A stretch of DNA of 64,000 nucleotides. It comes from Siphonodentalium dalli. Lineage: Eukaryota > Mollusca > Scaphopoda > Gadilida > Siphonodentaliidae. A program made the translations under genes and the position numbers. The first letter of the stretch is position 1, and the number at the start of each line of letters is the position of its first letter. Shown piece by piece: positions 11,101 to 21,755 of this stretch. Below the pieces are notes generated by a model, which was not told the origin of the DNA, made no database searches, and saw only the letters and a program-made list of their open reading frames with translations. The stretch is from NCBI GenBank assembly GCA_032622095.1, contig CP136066.1, positions 52,170,609-52,234,608 on the forward strand, written 5' to 3'.

Positions 11101-14045
11101 AGCTCAGAGTGATCAGATATCGATTTTTGAAGTTTGTTAACTTTTGGAGATGTGCATGGTCCAGAACCACGTGCTCAAACAGACAAATTGCGGATGTAAG
11201 ATGGATAACTCTAAAATCAAGTGGTATTATTGTTAATAGTAACCACTTGATTTTAGGGTTATCCATCTTACAACCGCAATTTGTTCATTTGAGCACGTGG
11301 TTCTGTCCCACATCTCCAAAAATTGACAAACTTCAAAAATCGATATCTAATCACTCTGAGCTTTGATGGGTGGGTTCCTCGACTCGAATAAAATATTGTT
11401 TACCCCCAAAGCCAAATATATAGTAATTTAGGAGCGTCTAATCTGATTGAGTACCTTTAAATGGTGCATGCATGGTATTAATCCTATTGCACATGCAGGC
11501 GCCTGTAACGCGCTCCTCTGTCCGCCCTCCCCCTTTGCGCTGCCCATATATATACGCCGCTTCTATATGGGCAGCGCAAAAGGGGGCGGACAGCGGAGCG
11601 CGTTACAGGCGCCTGCATGTGCAATAGGATTAATACCATGCATGCACCATTTAAAGGTACTCAACTTACATGCCCCTGTGTCCTATTTTCACCACAACGC
11701 AACGCATACATTATATGGAAATAAAGCGCGTGCGTCATGACGTTGCTTGTTAGACTTAGCCGCCATTTTTGACCGATTGAAAAAAGCCGCGAAAGAATCT
11801 TGACTTGATGTATGTGCATAGGGAACTGTGGACTTTTATAACAGATAAACTGATTTATTATCATTATTGAACTTAAGAACAGATATTCATTATGACTAGC
11901 ATTTGGTTATTCAGAATTTGTTAGTGAAATGGCTAAACTTCAAACTTCAAACGTTTTGACTCTTATTTAGTTAATTACAGGTTACCTTAACAACGTACAT
12001 TTCTCTTAGTCATATACTGCCGTAAAAATTTAATTATAGTATTTCTGACTAACATCGTCTTAGTCAACTAATATAGTCTGTCATTTCGACTAGTTTGTTC
12101 TTATTAAAAGATGGTATTAGTCATTCCGACTAACGATCTTACTAATTAAGAAAGATCTGGTCAGTAAAACAGCCAGATTAGTAATTCTTTCTAACGTGAG
12201 TTATAGTCTTTCTTATTTAGATCCCGGCCATTGTTATCAACATGTCCCGGTTATCGATTGCAAGTGAGAAGCTCTTCTCGTGTTGTTGGTGTATATAAAA
12301 TTACATGTTCAGACATTTCTGTTCAACCAAGCCTGCAAATAGCGTGTCTGTCATTTGCAGAATGAGGTCCCCATGCAGGGGTCACACTAGCACCCATGCC
12401 ATATCAACAAATACATTAACACAATTGTGTCGTTCTGTGTATGTACTAATTAATTATAGATAGCTATGGTTCGGTGGGCCTTTTATTTATAGATAATGGT
12501 TTTTTTTCCGGTTTAAAAGTCGAACCGCGCGAGCAGAAGGCCGAGTCCGGTAAAAGGTGTTGTTGTGAATTTCAATTTCGTTTATTGTCCTTTACATTAT
12601 TATGTCAATAATGTTGATTTTTATAGATATTTTTCGTTCTGCAGCCCACTGATGGTTGTGGTCGGAGACGGCCGAGTCGGCCGCCGGTTCGTTAATTATG
12701 TGCTTTTGTTATTGTTATTTTAACGGAATTCTGAGTTGGTCATTCGCGAAACCAATATTTTTTATATTCTATAAATACAACCATGGCTATATAATATATG
12801 ATCTTGAGCGCGTTACAATTTCTGACTATGGTTTTGTTGTTAATACATAGCAGTCGCATTCCACGGAAAGTTACACTAAGCCCGTAAACGTGTACGTGCA
12901 ACAATTGAGCTGCAAATATATGAGTCACTTGTGGAAGATTTTAATGGCCAACTTCTTAATGGCCCAATTGATTTTCGAATACCGATTATTTTGTTATATT
13001 GCCTTGATATACGGCTTTAATAACAATCTATGCCATAAAATGTGATTAAAATACAATAAATCATCACCAATTGGAATGTATGGGTCTCAGAAGGTGCCCA
13101 TAGAGTAATAGAAAATAGCTGAAATCATAAAATCATTTTCACCGTTATGGATCCGAGGATGCAACAGAATTCAAACTATAGGTTATTTTCAATGGAAGAG
13201 GAATAACTCTATATATAAATCTATAGAGTTATTCCCCTCCCATTGAAAATAATAGACTTTGTGCAGAAACTTGAGCGCAGAACAGACATCGATATCTCAA
13301 CATATTCACAGTTTAATACATCGAATAAGTTGAAAATACAATGTTTTGGGACTTCCTCTTTCAACTGGTATATAATATGGCATATATTTTATAATGTGAT
13401 TTGGGGGTTCGAAAATTAAGAGGCCTTTAATGTCTTCATACGTATAATCAAAATGACTAAGTCCAACGACAATGACAAAAATTACAAACAGTGTAAACTG
13501 TGAATCTAACGACGGTCCTTGTAGTTGTTTAAATGGGTTGGCCATTATTCACTTTTATCTATAACTACAAAGGTGACTGATACTGAGGGTCGCGGCTAGA
13601 GGGTTCCCATGCATTGTGGAGGTGTCCACCTTGACGTTTAAATTTCCAACTGCACCCCTCTCCTATGCCCATTGGTTGGAACTTTCCAACTGCTACATCA
13701 AACTGTACAACTGTTATAGATATGTCCAATATGACATGTGCACCGCCCCAAAGGTTAGAAAATTTATCGGAATTTCAGACCAAAATTGTTTAACGCTTGT
13801 CCCGCTCTGTCCCAATACTTTCTACATGGGACAAAAACATACCCCTTAACGTTTTGCTCACGTTTTTTGCCATAATTATGCTATTATGTGTTTATGTTTC
13901 AGGGCTGTGGCCGATAGTCCTATTAAGTGCTATGAGCGGCGTTGGAGTTGGTGGTGGGTTATTGGCTGTTCTCGGAATTATTATTCTGTCGCATCTGTTT
14001 GGAGATGGATGTGGTAGTTTTCTTGGCAATCCGTGCATCACATAG
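8172..14045 (+). CDS. Two-exon small secreted hydrophobic peptide gene (left copy)
   Basis: Exon 1 is 8172-8265: signal peptide MHKLLVVVFLIAVLAPPALA, then IIGPTPNVGGG. It ends at a good donor (GTCAGT, 8266). Exon 2 is 13903-14045, after a TTTATGTTTCAG acceptor. Exon 1 ends one base into a codon and exon 2 supplies the other two, so the frame joins exactly and gives 78 residues. The predicted mature part (58 residues) has a long glycine-rich hydrophobic segment (starting LWPIVLLSAMSG) and a short tail with two cysteines (DGCGSFLGNPC). The layout suggests a secreted, membrane-active or membrane-anchored peptide; that is inference. I recognise no family. The ATG directly follows TTTTTCGCAG, so it may start an internal exon with a leader exon upstream. 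Extra small exons in the 5.6-kb intron cannot be excluded. Confidence 0.7.
8278..8925 (+). repeat. 50-bp intronic minisatellite, about 13 copies (left)
   Basis: Head-to-tail 50-bp units (CTCATCTCATCACATACTC, TTGCCCTATATACCCGATCA, CATTGCCCCCT) starting about 12 bases after the splice donor of the small-peptide gene. The unit has no stop in any of the three forward frames. Since 50 is not a multiple of three, every forward frame stays open and passes through the same 50-residue cycle. This explains three overlapping frames of 173-279 codons. It is intron, not coding sequence. Confidence 0.93.
8926..9789. other. Intronic non-coding DNA
   Basis: Intron of the small-peptide gene. It contains short repeats of a CGTTATTTCGTCAANAAC block (9380-9450). 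The right arm has two extra such blocks (43796-43940). No exon candidate with matching phase was recognised. Confidence 0.5.
9790..10345. mobile_element. Foldback element with about 170-bp arms (left)
   Basis: The sequence from GATCATGCCATGAATCTCTA through AAAACCTGGGAAC and GAATATATTTCTTAGTG returns in inverse at 10160-10315. A loop of roughly 200 bp lies between the arms. Outer ends carry the TTCTCTTATATATGCG hairpin motif. It is non-coding and is mirrored at about 42890-43450. Confidence 0.75.
10625..10950. mobile_element. Foldback element around CACGATTCAATCGTAAGTG
   Basis: GAACGTTCAGACCACGATTC near 10626 is answered by GATTGAATCGTGGTCGTCTG and AACGTTC near 10910-10937. The inner part holds further short inverted pieces (GATTTCGAATC types, AATCGTAGCTGG). 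The mirror copy is at about 42220-42545. It is a non-autonomous hairpin element and non-coding. Confidence 0.55.
11005..11456. mobile_element. TTAA foldback element, family A (left)
   Basis: A 452-bp element bounded by TTAA (11001-11004 and 11457-11460). Its termini are related to AGGTACTCAATC. Two arms of about 200 bp (TTCGAGTCGAGGAACCCACC, GAGCACGTGGTTCTG, ATCAAGTGGT) form an almost complete palindrome. The TTAA target fits piggyBac-type non-autonomous elements. The open frames at 11072-11366 are foldback artefacts on both strands. Confidence 0.75.
11461..11650. mobile_element. Short TTAA foldback, family B (left)
   Basis: A near-perfect hairpin of 190 bp directly next to family A and also bounded by TTAA (11457-11460, 11651-11654). 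Ends are ATGGTGCATGCATGGTATTA and its inverse. Arms are GC-rich (GCGCCTGTAACGCGCTCC) with the loop at a TATATACG box. In the right arm (41545-41690) the outer end is missing, so only a partial hairpin remains. Confidence 0.7.
11655..13170. other. Intronic non-coding DNA
   Basis: Part of the small-peptide intron. A stretch at 12050-12215 repeats short TTAGTCANNNNGACTAA-like boxes. At 12320-12375 there is a fragment of a foldback family (GTGTCTGTCATTTGCAGAAT) that is fuller at 21499-21755. The empty site of the Helitron-type insertion is between 12798 and 12799. No exon was recognised. Confidence 0.5.
13183..13252. repeat. 70-bp hairpin
   Basis: TTATTTTCAATGGAAGAGGA at 13183 is matched by the inverse at 13252, with an 8-base AT loop. 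Arms are about 31 bp with two mismatches. It is mirrored at about 36395-36465. Probably a minimal hairpin transposon. Confidence 0.6.
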
Positions 14046-14340
14046 GAGTTCAGAACACGGTCAGGTTCGACCAAGGCCAAAATGAAAAGCACAGCCTGAT
14101 CGCATGCAGTCACTCACGCCTATTCGCACATTCACACCAGAATATCCATCAGTTCTCCATCGATCTATGGGCGTGGTTACATGTATAGTTATACCTTGTC
14201 TTCTATTCTTACATGGAATAAACCGGTTTACAGTCACAGTGGTGATATTTTATTACATCCATGGGTCATTGCGGGTCTCCCTTCCAACCTTAATCAAAAT
14301 ATTCGATAATTAAGTTAAATGGGTACTGTACGCCATTTTC

Positions 14341-14346
14341 AATAAA
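14341..14346 (+). terminator. Poly(A) signal of small-peptide gene (left)
   Basis: AATAAA 296 bases after the stop codon, the expected spacing for a short 3' UTR. Another AATAAA lies at 14217-14222, so two sites are possible. Transcript data would decide. Confidence 0.45.
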
Positions 14347-14349
14347 TTC

Positions 14350-15090
14350 CCGGTAATAACAACTATCTAATAGCGATAATAGATAAAAAAAAATAAGTAA
14401 TTTGAGTCGAAGATATATTCTGTAAACGTTCAGGTTAATAGGTTATCTTTATATTAGAGTTAATAATTTGATACAAATTTAATGTATGGCTGCAGCCAAA
14501 CTCCATGCAGTTGATGACTCGGTAAGCTAGACTCAGAAAGGAAGCATGACTGATGTGCTCTGGTAGAGATTGGGCTGAAGCCTTAAATTAAATTACTAAT
14601 TTCCGTGTACAAGACATAATTAAATTTCAAATTAATTGACGGATAGTGGATTGGGCAACGCGTGGCACACATGATCATGTAACAAAATATGCCGATAAAC
14701 TCAAGCCACTCACTGACTAGTGACTATACAATAACTTAAATGAGTACATTGCTTATGGGAATAGTGTGCATATTATTTAACATTTATTTGATATATTTGC
14801 TTGAAAATTGTACACAAATTACTCGACAACGACAATTTGTATTTTCGCATTCCAGCTAATCTGCCATCAGTAACATTATACTTCGTACTGACAGACTTAA
14901 AAATAATGGAAATCTGGTTACCTACGACAACAACATTTGAGTAAAGTATCCCTTTAATATTGTTCTGTTAATTTGATATTCCAATCCAACCAGTACATTT
15001 AGTGTGAAATGTGTTGTATTTTAGACCAGAAGTCAGTAGTTTCCTACATTCAGTAAGTACACACTGTTACTAACTCGCAGCCATATTAGA
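14350..15090. other. Non-coding, nothing recognised
   Basis: AT-rich DNA downstream of the small-peptide gene, mirrored at about 34565-35300. No repeat or gene signature was seen. Confidence 0.5.
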
Positions 15091-15310
15091 TCCACCAGGT
15101 CTGGTTCCGTGGTTTCAGAGATTCAACCAGCCCCGGTTCCGTGGTTTTAGTGCTACAGGTCACAGTTCTGGGGTAGCATTTCCATATATGGAGCTTTTGA
15201 ATATTCATGACTTCCATATATGGTAATGCTACTCCAAAACTTTAACCTGTAGTACTAAAACAACGGAACATGACCTGGTGCAGGGATCCAATAGGAATCG
15301 CGGAACTAAC
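15060..15310. mobile_element. Foldback element around GGTTCCGTGGTTTTAGTGCT (left)
   Basis: GGTTCCGTGGTTTTAGTGCT and CAGTTCTGGGGTAGCATT are answered by AATGCTACTCCAAAACTT and AGTACTAAAACAACGGAACA, around a CATATATGGAGC...CTTCCATATATGG centre. A second GGTCTGGTTCCGTGGTTTCA copy (about 15098) duplicates one outer arm. The right copy is at about 34350-34575. Confidence 0.65.
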
Positions 15311-15954
15311 TGGTTTCCCATAGGCGACAGTGTTAACGTTTCAGCCAAATTTACTGAATTGAAGCCTGCAGGCCATACCAGTGATGTATACCCAGCTAGA
15401 TTGACACCATGCAGTTGATCACGAAAATGCAAGAAAAATCATAGGTCATGACCGTCATGTGTTTACTTTTTAAAATAAATCCTCAAGTGTACGACAGGGC
15501 TATCTCACAGCCAAATTTGATCTGGAAAAACCCAGAACTACAGCAGCTAGTTAAATAAATTTCCCGCTCACAAATATCCATTCCCCCATTCATTCGCCAG
15601 TTTAAGTTATTCAGATATTATGTACGAATCAAATAAACGCGATGTCATGATTGTCATCCTTTAATAACGTGTCGCATGTATCAGGTGAAGGTCATTCTTC
15701 AGTTACCTTCACCTTTAGCATTCCACGGTGTACTCGCTCCCCGACTCTAGAACACATTTAGCTCCCTGATTCCTATAATCCAATATGGTCGCGAGTTAGT
15801 GACAGAGTGTATATTTTGACTATTTTGACATGATATATATATGCATGCCTATCAGACACAGAAATTACCAGTGATTTGGATGTTTATGTTTGAAATTGCA
15901 GACAGTCGGAAAGTTTGTGGTATATCAGTATAGGATAATTCCAATACAAGGGGT

Positions 15955-16082
15955 GGCAAACCCCTACATGTGGGAGAAATGCACGACAAACCCCTACATG
16001 TGGGAGAAATGCACGACAAACCCCTACATTGCTATATGTGGGAGTATAATGCGCGACAAACCCCTACATGTGGGATAAATGC
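15955..16082 (+). repeat. 30-bp tandem repeat, about 4 copies (left)
   Basis: Units of the form ACAAACCCCTACATGTGGGA plus GAAATGCACG. One unit carries an insertion (TTGCTATATGTGGGAGTATA). The right copy is at about 33667-33800 with the same order. Confidence 0.8.
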
Positions 16083-16321
16083 ATGCAGAATCATTCACTG
16101 ATCAAATGGTTAATTCTAAAACTCTATTTCTCAGCAAAAATCGAGAATGACGAAGAATGCCGGCCGACTATCCCATTGTGACCTCAGTATCAGATGCAGG
16201 CGGATAACTCTATACCACAGAGTTGACTCCGATATATTGGAGTTATCGGGCTTCCAACAGAGCTCTGTGAAAAGCTTCATGTTCTTATTTTTGCATTATC
16301 TTGACTGTGAACATCAGCAGC

Positions 16322-16393
16322 AGATGAAGAATAACAATAACAACGACAACAACAACAACGACGACGACGACGACGACGACAACAACAACAATA
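16322..16393 (+). repeat. AAC/ACG trinucleotide microsatellite (left)
   Basis: A run of AAC triplets, then ACG triplets, then AAC again. It is longer in the right arm (about 33333-33420). The asparagine/aspartate runs in frames crossing it are microsatellite artefacts. Confidence 0.85.
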
Positions 16394-16772
16394 AATCAAT
16401 AACAAAATCCTCTTATATATCATCACAGCCGCCATGTTTCTATTGTTCTCCCTTGTACATTATCTGGACTATACCCCGCTGCCAACAAGAGCTGGTAATT
16501 ATCTTAACAATAACCGGCGAATATTAAAATATTCCCCAGTAATATTAAAATATTCCCCAGTTATTTTTAAGATAATCACCAGATATTGTAAGCCTATACA
16601 TGTCTTACTAACTAACAGTAACACGCTTCGAACAAGAGGTTACCTAATACACAACAAATCGCAGAATTATATGACACCAATCAGCGGATTTAATTTGGTA
16701 TACCAGGAACATTGGCTATGACATCATTATTACGCAAAAGTATCACAAAAATCCATGAGTAATACGTTTTAA

Positions 16773-18245
16773 CCCTTTACTCAACAAAGCGGCCAAAAAC
16801 GCCCAGATAAAGCTTCAACAGTCTAAAATATCTTCGGTCTGTCTCAATAACACCATACAAATATGGATATCATTGGAACCGGTTCATTGACCACATTGTG
16901 ATGGTTACAGTTATGCCCTGTGCCAATGCATTCTCTTATATATATACCTTTATTGTCCTCCAATTTCTGAAGAGTGATACATATACATAATAGCGTATAT
17001 ACAACATGTTACAACAATATAGTCAAAATGAAAGAGCAAAAGTAAGTTTGGAGAAAAAAAACATACACATATATGAACCACGTCCTAATAAATAGCACAC
17101 AAAGTCATACACTCTTACAAAAGCTGACATTCAAGACACGTGCGAACATTTAAAAAAAAATGCAGACAGGCACACACGCACGCACAAGCTCGCGGACACT
17201 CACACACTTACCCCCAAGCTGACGTATAGTACGGATACAGACACGTTTATGTTACATGCAAGATAAACTATAAGCACACCTAATTTGAATTTTTGCCTGA
17301 ATTACAAGTTGAGTACGGACCACACGAAGAGCGCAACATGCACACAACTATATGGCTATATAGAGTTTGATCATCTGATGATCGCCACTCTCGCTTTCAT
17401 ACGAAAGGAATATTTATGTAAGAACAAGCATGTATGTGTTGCGCCTATACATTCTTGCACTGCTGGCAAGGAAGATAAGAAATCGTTAAGTTGGGGAACC
17501 GAGGTCATGAATATATATTTATCACATGTAATTAAAGGTGGATTATCTCTTTGTAAACATGTATTATATAGTTACCGGGGTATAAAATATTAGATTTGAA
17601 TCGAAGACTCCTGTCCGGAAATGCTTCTATCGATTAATATTAATTTTATTTCGAATATTTTCTGGTAAAAAAAGGTGTGTTTGTTCAGCTAACGAACAAT
17701 AGTGGTTACTGTTAACAGAGACCAGAAATTATATTGTGCAATTTTGTCACAAATAAACGTTAATTATACTCCTTATTGCTTATATCTGTGGAACAAAACA
17801 ATACAAACAAGCAATGTGTGACATTTGACATTCGTTGCGTAGCCTTAGGAACAGCCCACTGCTCTATATCGCAATACGGTCTCATCCGAATGGTCGGTTC
17901 TAAAAATAGTAACATAAACGGGCCCGATTTAATATTCGAAATAAAATCAATATTAATTGATAGAAGCTTTTCCGGACATAGGTCTTCAGTTCATATATAT
18001 TATTTTATACCCACGCAAGTATTTAAAATTTGTTATTTAAAGAGATAATCCATCTTTAACAATTTTATTATTTTTTCTTACATTTTTTAACATTTTTTAT
18101 AATATTTTTCTACATTCTTTGACAATTTTATCATTTTTAATATGTGTTAAGCCAGTGCATTCTCTTATATATGCGAGGCGACCTATGGTCGACTCGCATA
18201 TATAAGAGAATGCATTGGCACAGGGCCGTTCTGTTGGGCAAAGGG
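16773..18245. mobile_element. piggyBac-type non-autonomous element, left-arm-specific
   Basis: A 1473-bp insertion bounded by TTAA (16769-16772, 18246-18249). Imperfect inverted ends are CCCTTTACTCAACAAAGCGG and, inverted, CCCTTTGCCCAACAGAACGG. The right arm has the empty site (about 32934, TGTTTTAAACG), with one base different. Inside, both ends carry the TGCCAATGCATTCTCTTATA hairpin block, and there is a CA-rich tract (17165-17215). Frames of 102 (17285-17593) and 90 codons (17776-18048) show no transposase motif that I can see. Confidence 0.75.
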
Positions 18246-18300
18246 TTAAACAACCACAAAAGCTCATAATTGAATAAGCTTTGTATAGTCTATCGTTTTG

Positions 18301-18552
18301 ACGACATCAGCATGACCGCTCTTTATAAACGACATCAGCATGACCGCTCTGTATAAACGACATCAGCATGACCGCTCTTTATAAACGACATCAGCATGAC
18401 CGCTCTTTATAAACGACATCAGCATGACCGCTCTTTATAAACGACATCAGCATGACCGCTCTTTATAAACGACATCAGCATGACCGCTCTTTATAAACGA
18501 CATCAGCATGACCGCTCTTTATAAACGACATCAGCATGACCGCTCTTTATAA
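18301..18552 (+). repeat. 28-bp tandem array, 9 copies (left only)
   Basis: Nine nearly identical units ACGACATCAGCATGACCGCT plus CTTTATAA. The right arm has a single unit at about 32835-32870. There are no spacers between units, so this is a minisatellite and not a CRISPR array. Confidence 0.93.
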
Positions 18553-18685
18553 ACGATGATCATTGGAGTTGCACTTGACTGACAAAAAAATCAAAACGTG
18601 TTAAAACTACCTCTTTCCAAAACCTCCTATCAATGGGTTCATGGGTCCGACGTAATTAGGTTATGCTATAGAACACATACATATG

Positions 18686-19859
18686 TAGTCCAAGTCTTCT
18701 CGTACTAAAACCGGCTAAGATATTGGGATGGAGGTGCCGGTCTTTAGTCCAAGACCGCTTGTATACCAATCCTATGACACGACTTACGCCCACGATCTGT
18801 GGCGGGAATTTGTGGTGTATTTTACTCGATTTACCTAGCAAATCAATACATGATGCTATATACATCGGAAAGGCTTACATCTTATGGTCATAATGGTGTA
18901 TAATAATCTAACTTTAATGTTAAATTACACATAGAATATTCCGGTTGATTGACACAAACATCGATTTGTTTATCTGTTTGTTTACGTTTTAACCGAAAGC
19001 CGAAGTGGTCCGAATAAGTTCGGCATAATCCGCTGTTTGTTCTGGGAATTCTACTTTCCGTTTCTATATATAGCGCGGGTTTTCCGAACAAAAATGGCGA
19101 AAACCGATCGCCCGAAAGTCCAGTTTTCTATGTGCTTTCAGAACAATTCCCGCACTAAAAACTTAATGACATAATGGAGGATCAGAACGGTAGTTTTGTT
19201 GACAATTTTCGCAAGCAACTTGTCAAAATTGGAGCAAATTAGAACTCTTGTGTCTGACTTGCCAAGTTGCCATGCGTGTGATGTGCATTTTGACATCTGT
19301 GTTGATAAAATAATCGGAGAACCGAATCACACAGTTTCGAAATATAGTTCTTCCGTTTTAGTGGGACTTTTCAAACTTAAGGTTCATTTATTTAGTGTAT
19401 TACATTTATATCTCCAATGTTTAATTAATCTATTTATTATTTTATTTATTGACACACATAATTACGATTACAATGGAGAATTCATCGTAATTTGCGTTGT
19501 TGTCCAAAATCTACGGAATATTTTCAACGGAAAATGCCGAACACAGTTCGCGATGTCAACCGAGTTCGCATACTTTTAAAAAATTGTAAACATTGAGGTA
19601 AATGTCTCTTTTCGCATTAAATTACCGCTTTCAATTCACAACTGATGTGGGTTTCAGATAAAATAGCATGTCTTCTGCGGAAAATATCCGTTTATTGTCG
19701 CAATTGTGATATTTTATTTCATATAATTGTGGTTTTATTTGAGCGGGTCACTAACGCTTAAGTCGTGTCATAAGAATGCATGGGCCTGGAACTCGGACTA
19801 AAGACCGGCACCTCCATCCCAATATCTTAGCCGGTTTTAGTACGAGAAGACTTGGACTA
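18686..19859. mobile_element. DNA transposon with 65-bp TIRs and 9-bp TSD, left-arm-specific
   Basis: A 1174-bp insertion. The terminal inverted repeats match perfectly over 65 bp (starting TAGTCCAAGTCTTCTCGTAC). The flanks are the 9-bp duplication ATACATATG (18677-18685 and 19860-19868). The right arm (about 32210-32235) has the empty site with one base different. Long TIRs with a 9-bp duplication are the hallmark of Mutator-like elements, so I infer a non-autonomous member. The 127-codon frame 19196-19579 shows no recognised transposase domain. Confidence 0.8.
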
Positions 19860-19948
19860 ATACATATGGTGGTTAATGGAGTCATAGAGGACAGGGCATC
19901 GTTAAAGGCAAAACATTTCAATTATGAAAACACTTGAATTTGCCTGAC

Positions 19949-20153
19949 CACCCCCCCCCCCCCCCCTTTGGAAAACCAATTTTACACTGAACATCATACA
20001 GACATCTAAACTATATCAAAAACAAACATTGTCGTATTTACTGTTTGGGAGTTCTGCCTGCTGTTGATTCAATTGGGAAATTTCTAACAGTTGAGCGTTT
20101 TTATCACAGTTTGGGGCAGATGGGTAATTGGAACCCCCCCCCCCCCCCCAACT
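19949..20153. repeat. Two long C homopolymer tracts
   Basis: C runs of about 17 at 19950 and about 16 at 20136, mirrored as G runs at about 31605 and 31415 with different lengths. They could form G-quadruplexes on the opposite strand. They are also likely sites of sequencing and assembly length error. Confidence 0.7.
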
Positions 20154-21498
20154 TTGGTCACAATTTTCAGCAGTTTTGAATTCCATGCCTGAGCTGGCAA
20201 AGTCACACCAAAAATAGGATGAAATTGATATGATAAATGGGTCGTAGTAATTTCCAACAGTTGGAAAGTTTTAGGTACCAGTTGGACTTGCAGGGTGCAA
20301 ATGGATTTATTGAGAATTTGTAAGTTTGGTCCTGTTTCAAGAGGTGCAGTTGGAAATTTCCAGGTCGACACCACAGAGTGGACTTAAATGCCAATATCTG
20401 GATCAAAAGCTATTATAATTGAATGGACGTTATATAAATTTAGTGATGATTTATAAACCTTCAACTTAGAATTTCTCACTGAGCCCCACCCCTCTCACGA
20501 ACCAAGTTGATATATCCGAATTCATTTGCATCACGCCATTAGGTTCTACATTAGGTTCCACCAGAGATACATCCACAAACATTACTGGGAAAATCCTAAC
20601 TGGGAAAAGTTTCACGGTCTGCTAACTCTTCAAAACATGAGCGTTCTAAAACAATGTCTGTATATTCATCAAAATAGCGTTTAAAAAATTGCTAAAAGAG
20701 TTGTTAAATGGTGCTTTTTTATGAATATAATATTTATATACCATATATGAATCTGTATACCCTATATATTTGTGTGTACGATTAAATGTATACATATAAT
20801 GTAAATGTGTTTGTGCTTGTTTCGCTATATTTAGTGACTTTGCAATAAACTTTCATTCCTTCATTCGTTCAGAGTTTTCGAATTACTGGCTCATCAAACT
20901 TTCCAACAGTCGGACATATAGTGAAAAGTTTGCATTGCTGCAACATATGAGGAATGTTGCACACTTCAGTTCCTAACAAAAACTTGGGGTCTGTCTATGT
21001 CATTAATGGTGAAAACCCCACCCCATGCTCATGTTCCTAAAACAAAATTAGTCGCCATGGTCGTTCCTGTGTTATGGGTAACAATTGAGTCAAATTTCAA
21101 TTATCACGGAAATTACATATACCAAGACATGTATATTTTCTATACATGATAACTATAAAGAGCTATTGTTTTACTCATGTGTAGGAAGCTGATAACGGCT
21201 GATGAATCTATGTGGGTTCGGTGACGCGGTTTGTAGGTCTCTGTTGGTGTCCCAATTATAGTTTTCATCTACTACACCCCTTGAACAAGTTTAAATTTCA
21301 TCAACATCATCAACATGATAAATTAACCCCAATGGTCCTTGATCAAGTCTAAATATCATTATTGGACACCCCCAGCCAGTGATCCGCAATTTTCCAACTA
21401 GAACCACAACTTATCAACATGATAAATCAACCCCTTTGGCTGTATGGAACTTGTCCAAGTGATGATGGAGATGTCACTCCTAACATAAATCTGTCAAA
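20154..21498. other. Non-coding DNA
   Basis: Mirrored at about 30060-31410. At 20850-20875 there is AATAAACTTTCATTCCTTCATTC, a tail typical of retroposed or 3'-UTR-like sequence, but no coding sequence precedes it. Small frames (20084-20406) overlap in several frames and lack features. Confidence 0.45.
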
Positions 21499-21755
21499 TA
21501 CAAGCCTTGAAATAGTGTGTCTGTCAGTTGCAGAATGAGGTCCCCAGATGGTGAATTTGGTGATGCTAGCCCACTATGCGGGATAGCATCACTAAATTCA
21601 CCCTCTGTGGACCTCATTCTGCTTACACCTCAGCAGAATGAGGTTCCCAGATGGTATAGTTGGTTATGCTAGCCCGCTATGCGGGTAGCATAACTAAATT
21701 CACCCTCTGTGGACCTCATTCTGCAAATGACAGACACAATATTTCAAAGCTTGGT
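21499..21755. mobile_element. Foldback element GTGTCTGTC...GACAGACAC (left, intact)
   Basis: Inverted ends (CAAGCCTTGAAATAGTGTG and, inverted, CAAGCTTTGAAATATTGTG) continue into GTCTGTC and CAGAATGAGG. Inside, a hairpin unit of about 105 bp (CTCATTCTGC ends, GCTAGCCC centre) is duplicated. In the right arm only CAAGCCTTGAAATA remains before CACGGCC (about 30035-30050). So about 420 bp, including most of this element, were deleted there. Confidence 0.65.

Noticed and set aside
13903-14045. Assignment of the small peptide to big defensins or to the IFI27/ISG12 family
   Set aside because: The hydrophobic glycine-rich segment is superficially similar to both, but the cysteine pattern of defensins is absent and I cannot match a diagnostic motif, so no name is given.
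16322-16393. Asparagine/aspartate-rich protein segment
   Set aside because: It is produced by a trinucleotide microsatellite that varies between arms, and the frame has no other coding features.
17285-18048. Transposase fragments in the left-specific TTAA element
   Set aside because: The frames are short (about 100 codons), and no catalytic aspartate context or cysteine-rich end typical of piggyBac transposases is visible.
18301-18552. Possible CRISPR array
   Set aside because: The 28-bp units are directly adjacent with no spacers, and there are no cas genes. The context is eukaryotic.
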